Positions 14,853-15,290 of a DNA stretch of 15,290 bases are shown piece by piece. Source of the DNA: Chitinispirillaceae bacterium (lineage in GTDB: Bacteria; Fibrobacterota; Chitinivibrionia; Chitinivibrionales; Chitinispirillaceae); NCBI GenBank assembly GCA_016926315.1, contig JAFGOU010000383.1:1-15290 (forward strand). Direction: 5' to 3'. The translations under genes were made by a program, and so were the position numbers. The notes beneath the pieces were generated by a model that was not told the origin of the DNA, searched no databases, and saw nothing but the letters and a program-made list of their open reading frames with translations. Numbering within the stretch: position 1 is the stretch's first letter; each line of letters starts with the position of its first letter.

Positions 14853-15290
14853 TTATTTGTCGTTTTTCCAGATCAGGAGCGAATCCATGTTGTTGTCGCC
14901 CTCGAGATGCATCCACGAAGTGATCTTGATGTAGTCGGTGTCGTGCAGGGCGTCGGAAGGTTTCGGCAGGAACCGCGCCTGCCAGCGCCAGCCGCAGGTG
15001 TCGGACCTGAGTATCTGGCTGATCTGCCAGTCGTTGAGTACAATGGTATCCGCATTGACGCTGCGGCGCGGCGGAATGGTAATGCCTTTGGTCCCGAGGA
15101 GGCTGACGTATCCTCTCGATCGCGCCAACGACGTGTCCTGGATCAGGCGCCAGGTCTCGTTCACCGACATGGAGTCAAGCGTATCGATGAGGTGGTAAGG
15201 GGCGGCGAGCGCAAAAATATCCATGTAGACATTGGTATTATTATAGGCGCCTATGTTGTAGCTGAACAGCTTCCGGTCCATCTTGTTGAA
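14853..15290 (-). CDS. Unrecognised protein, C-terminal part (gene continues beyond window)
   Basis: The minus-strand frame is open from the window edge to the TAA at 14855-14853, giving about 145 residues. The Met at 15281 is probably internal, since the frame continues upstream (FNK before it) and no ribosome binding site precedes it. The visible part alternates short hydrophobic strands and polar turns (NNTNVYMDIFALAAPY, VNETWRLIQDTS, ITSWMHLEGDNN) and ends LLIWKNDK. No known motif or membrane helix is visible. A beta-rich exported or surface protein is plausible but not shown. It sits 32 bases before the OmpA-type gene on the same strand and is likely in the same transcript. Confidence 0.65.
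   Translation of the reverse strand, partial: FNKMDRKLFSYNIGAYNNTNVYMDIFALAAPYHLIDTLDSMSVNETWRLIQDTSLARSRGYVSLLGTKGITIPPRRSVNADTIVLNDWQISQILRSDTCGWRWQARFLPKPSDALHDTDYIKITSWMHLEGDNNMDSLLIWKNDK

Overview
The window looks like a piece of chromosome from a Gram-negative, anaerobic, polysaccharide- and protein-degrading bacterium. The evidence is an oxygen-sensitive glycyl radical enzyme with its radical-SAM activase, a lipoprotein glycosidase, and several outer-membrane proteins, including an OmpA-type protein with a TSP3 spacer. The combination of a TSP3-OmpA, a probable TolB-like propeller fused to a surface-antigen barrel, and a DUF5723-like N-terminus suggests the Fibrobacterota/Bacteroidota side of the tree. 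That placement is inference only. No rRNA, tRNA, CRISPR array or insertion sequence was seen.

Layout, left to right. (1) The 3' part of a plus-strand gene for an outer-membrane protein (1-1509). (2) A decayed vapB-vapC toxin-antitoxin remnant on the minus strand (about 1528-1823) between that gene and aroD. (3) A compact minus-strand operon read right to left: hypE (activase), hypD (trans-4-hydroxy-L-proline dehydratase) and aroD (type I 3-dehydroquinate dehydratase), with gaps of 2 and 7 bases. (4) A 389-base non-coding stretch (5830-6218) holding the putative hypE promoter, a palindromic operator candidate and a structured leader. (5) A divergent pair: a small unknown outer-membrane beta-barrel (minus) and a GH43 lipoprotein glycosidase (plus). 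(6) A minus-strand series read right to left: an unrecognised partial gene, the TSP3-OmpA protein, a strong terminator hairpin, an unknown exported helical protein, and argS.

How the parts may work together. HypD dehydrates hydroxyproline to pyrroline-5-carboxylate once HypE has installed its glycyl radical. GH43 enzymes of this type release arabinose or xylose from plant wall glycans. A nearly identical 15-base palindrome, CGC(G/T)CCA-N-TGG(C/A)GCG, lies in the hypE promoter region and over the ribosome binding site of the GH43 gene. This suggests one regulator controls both. A testable idea is that the locus is tuned to plant hydroxyproline-rich glycoproteins (extensins, arabinogalactan proteins), in which arabinose is attached to hydroxyproline. 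Proline-forming ProC is not in the window.
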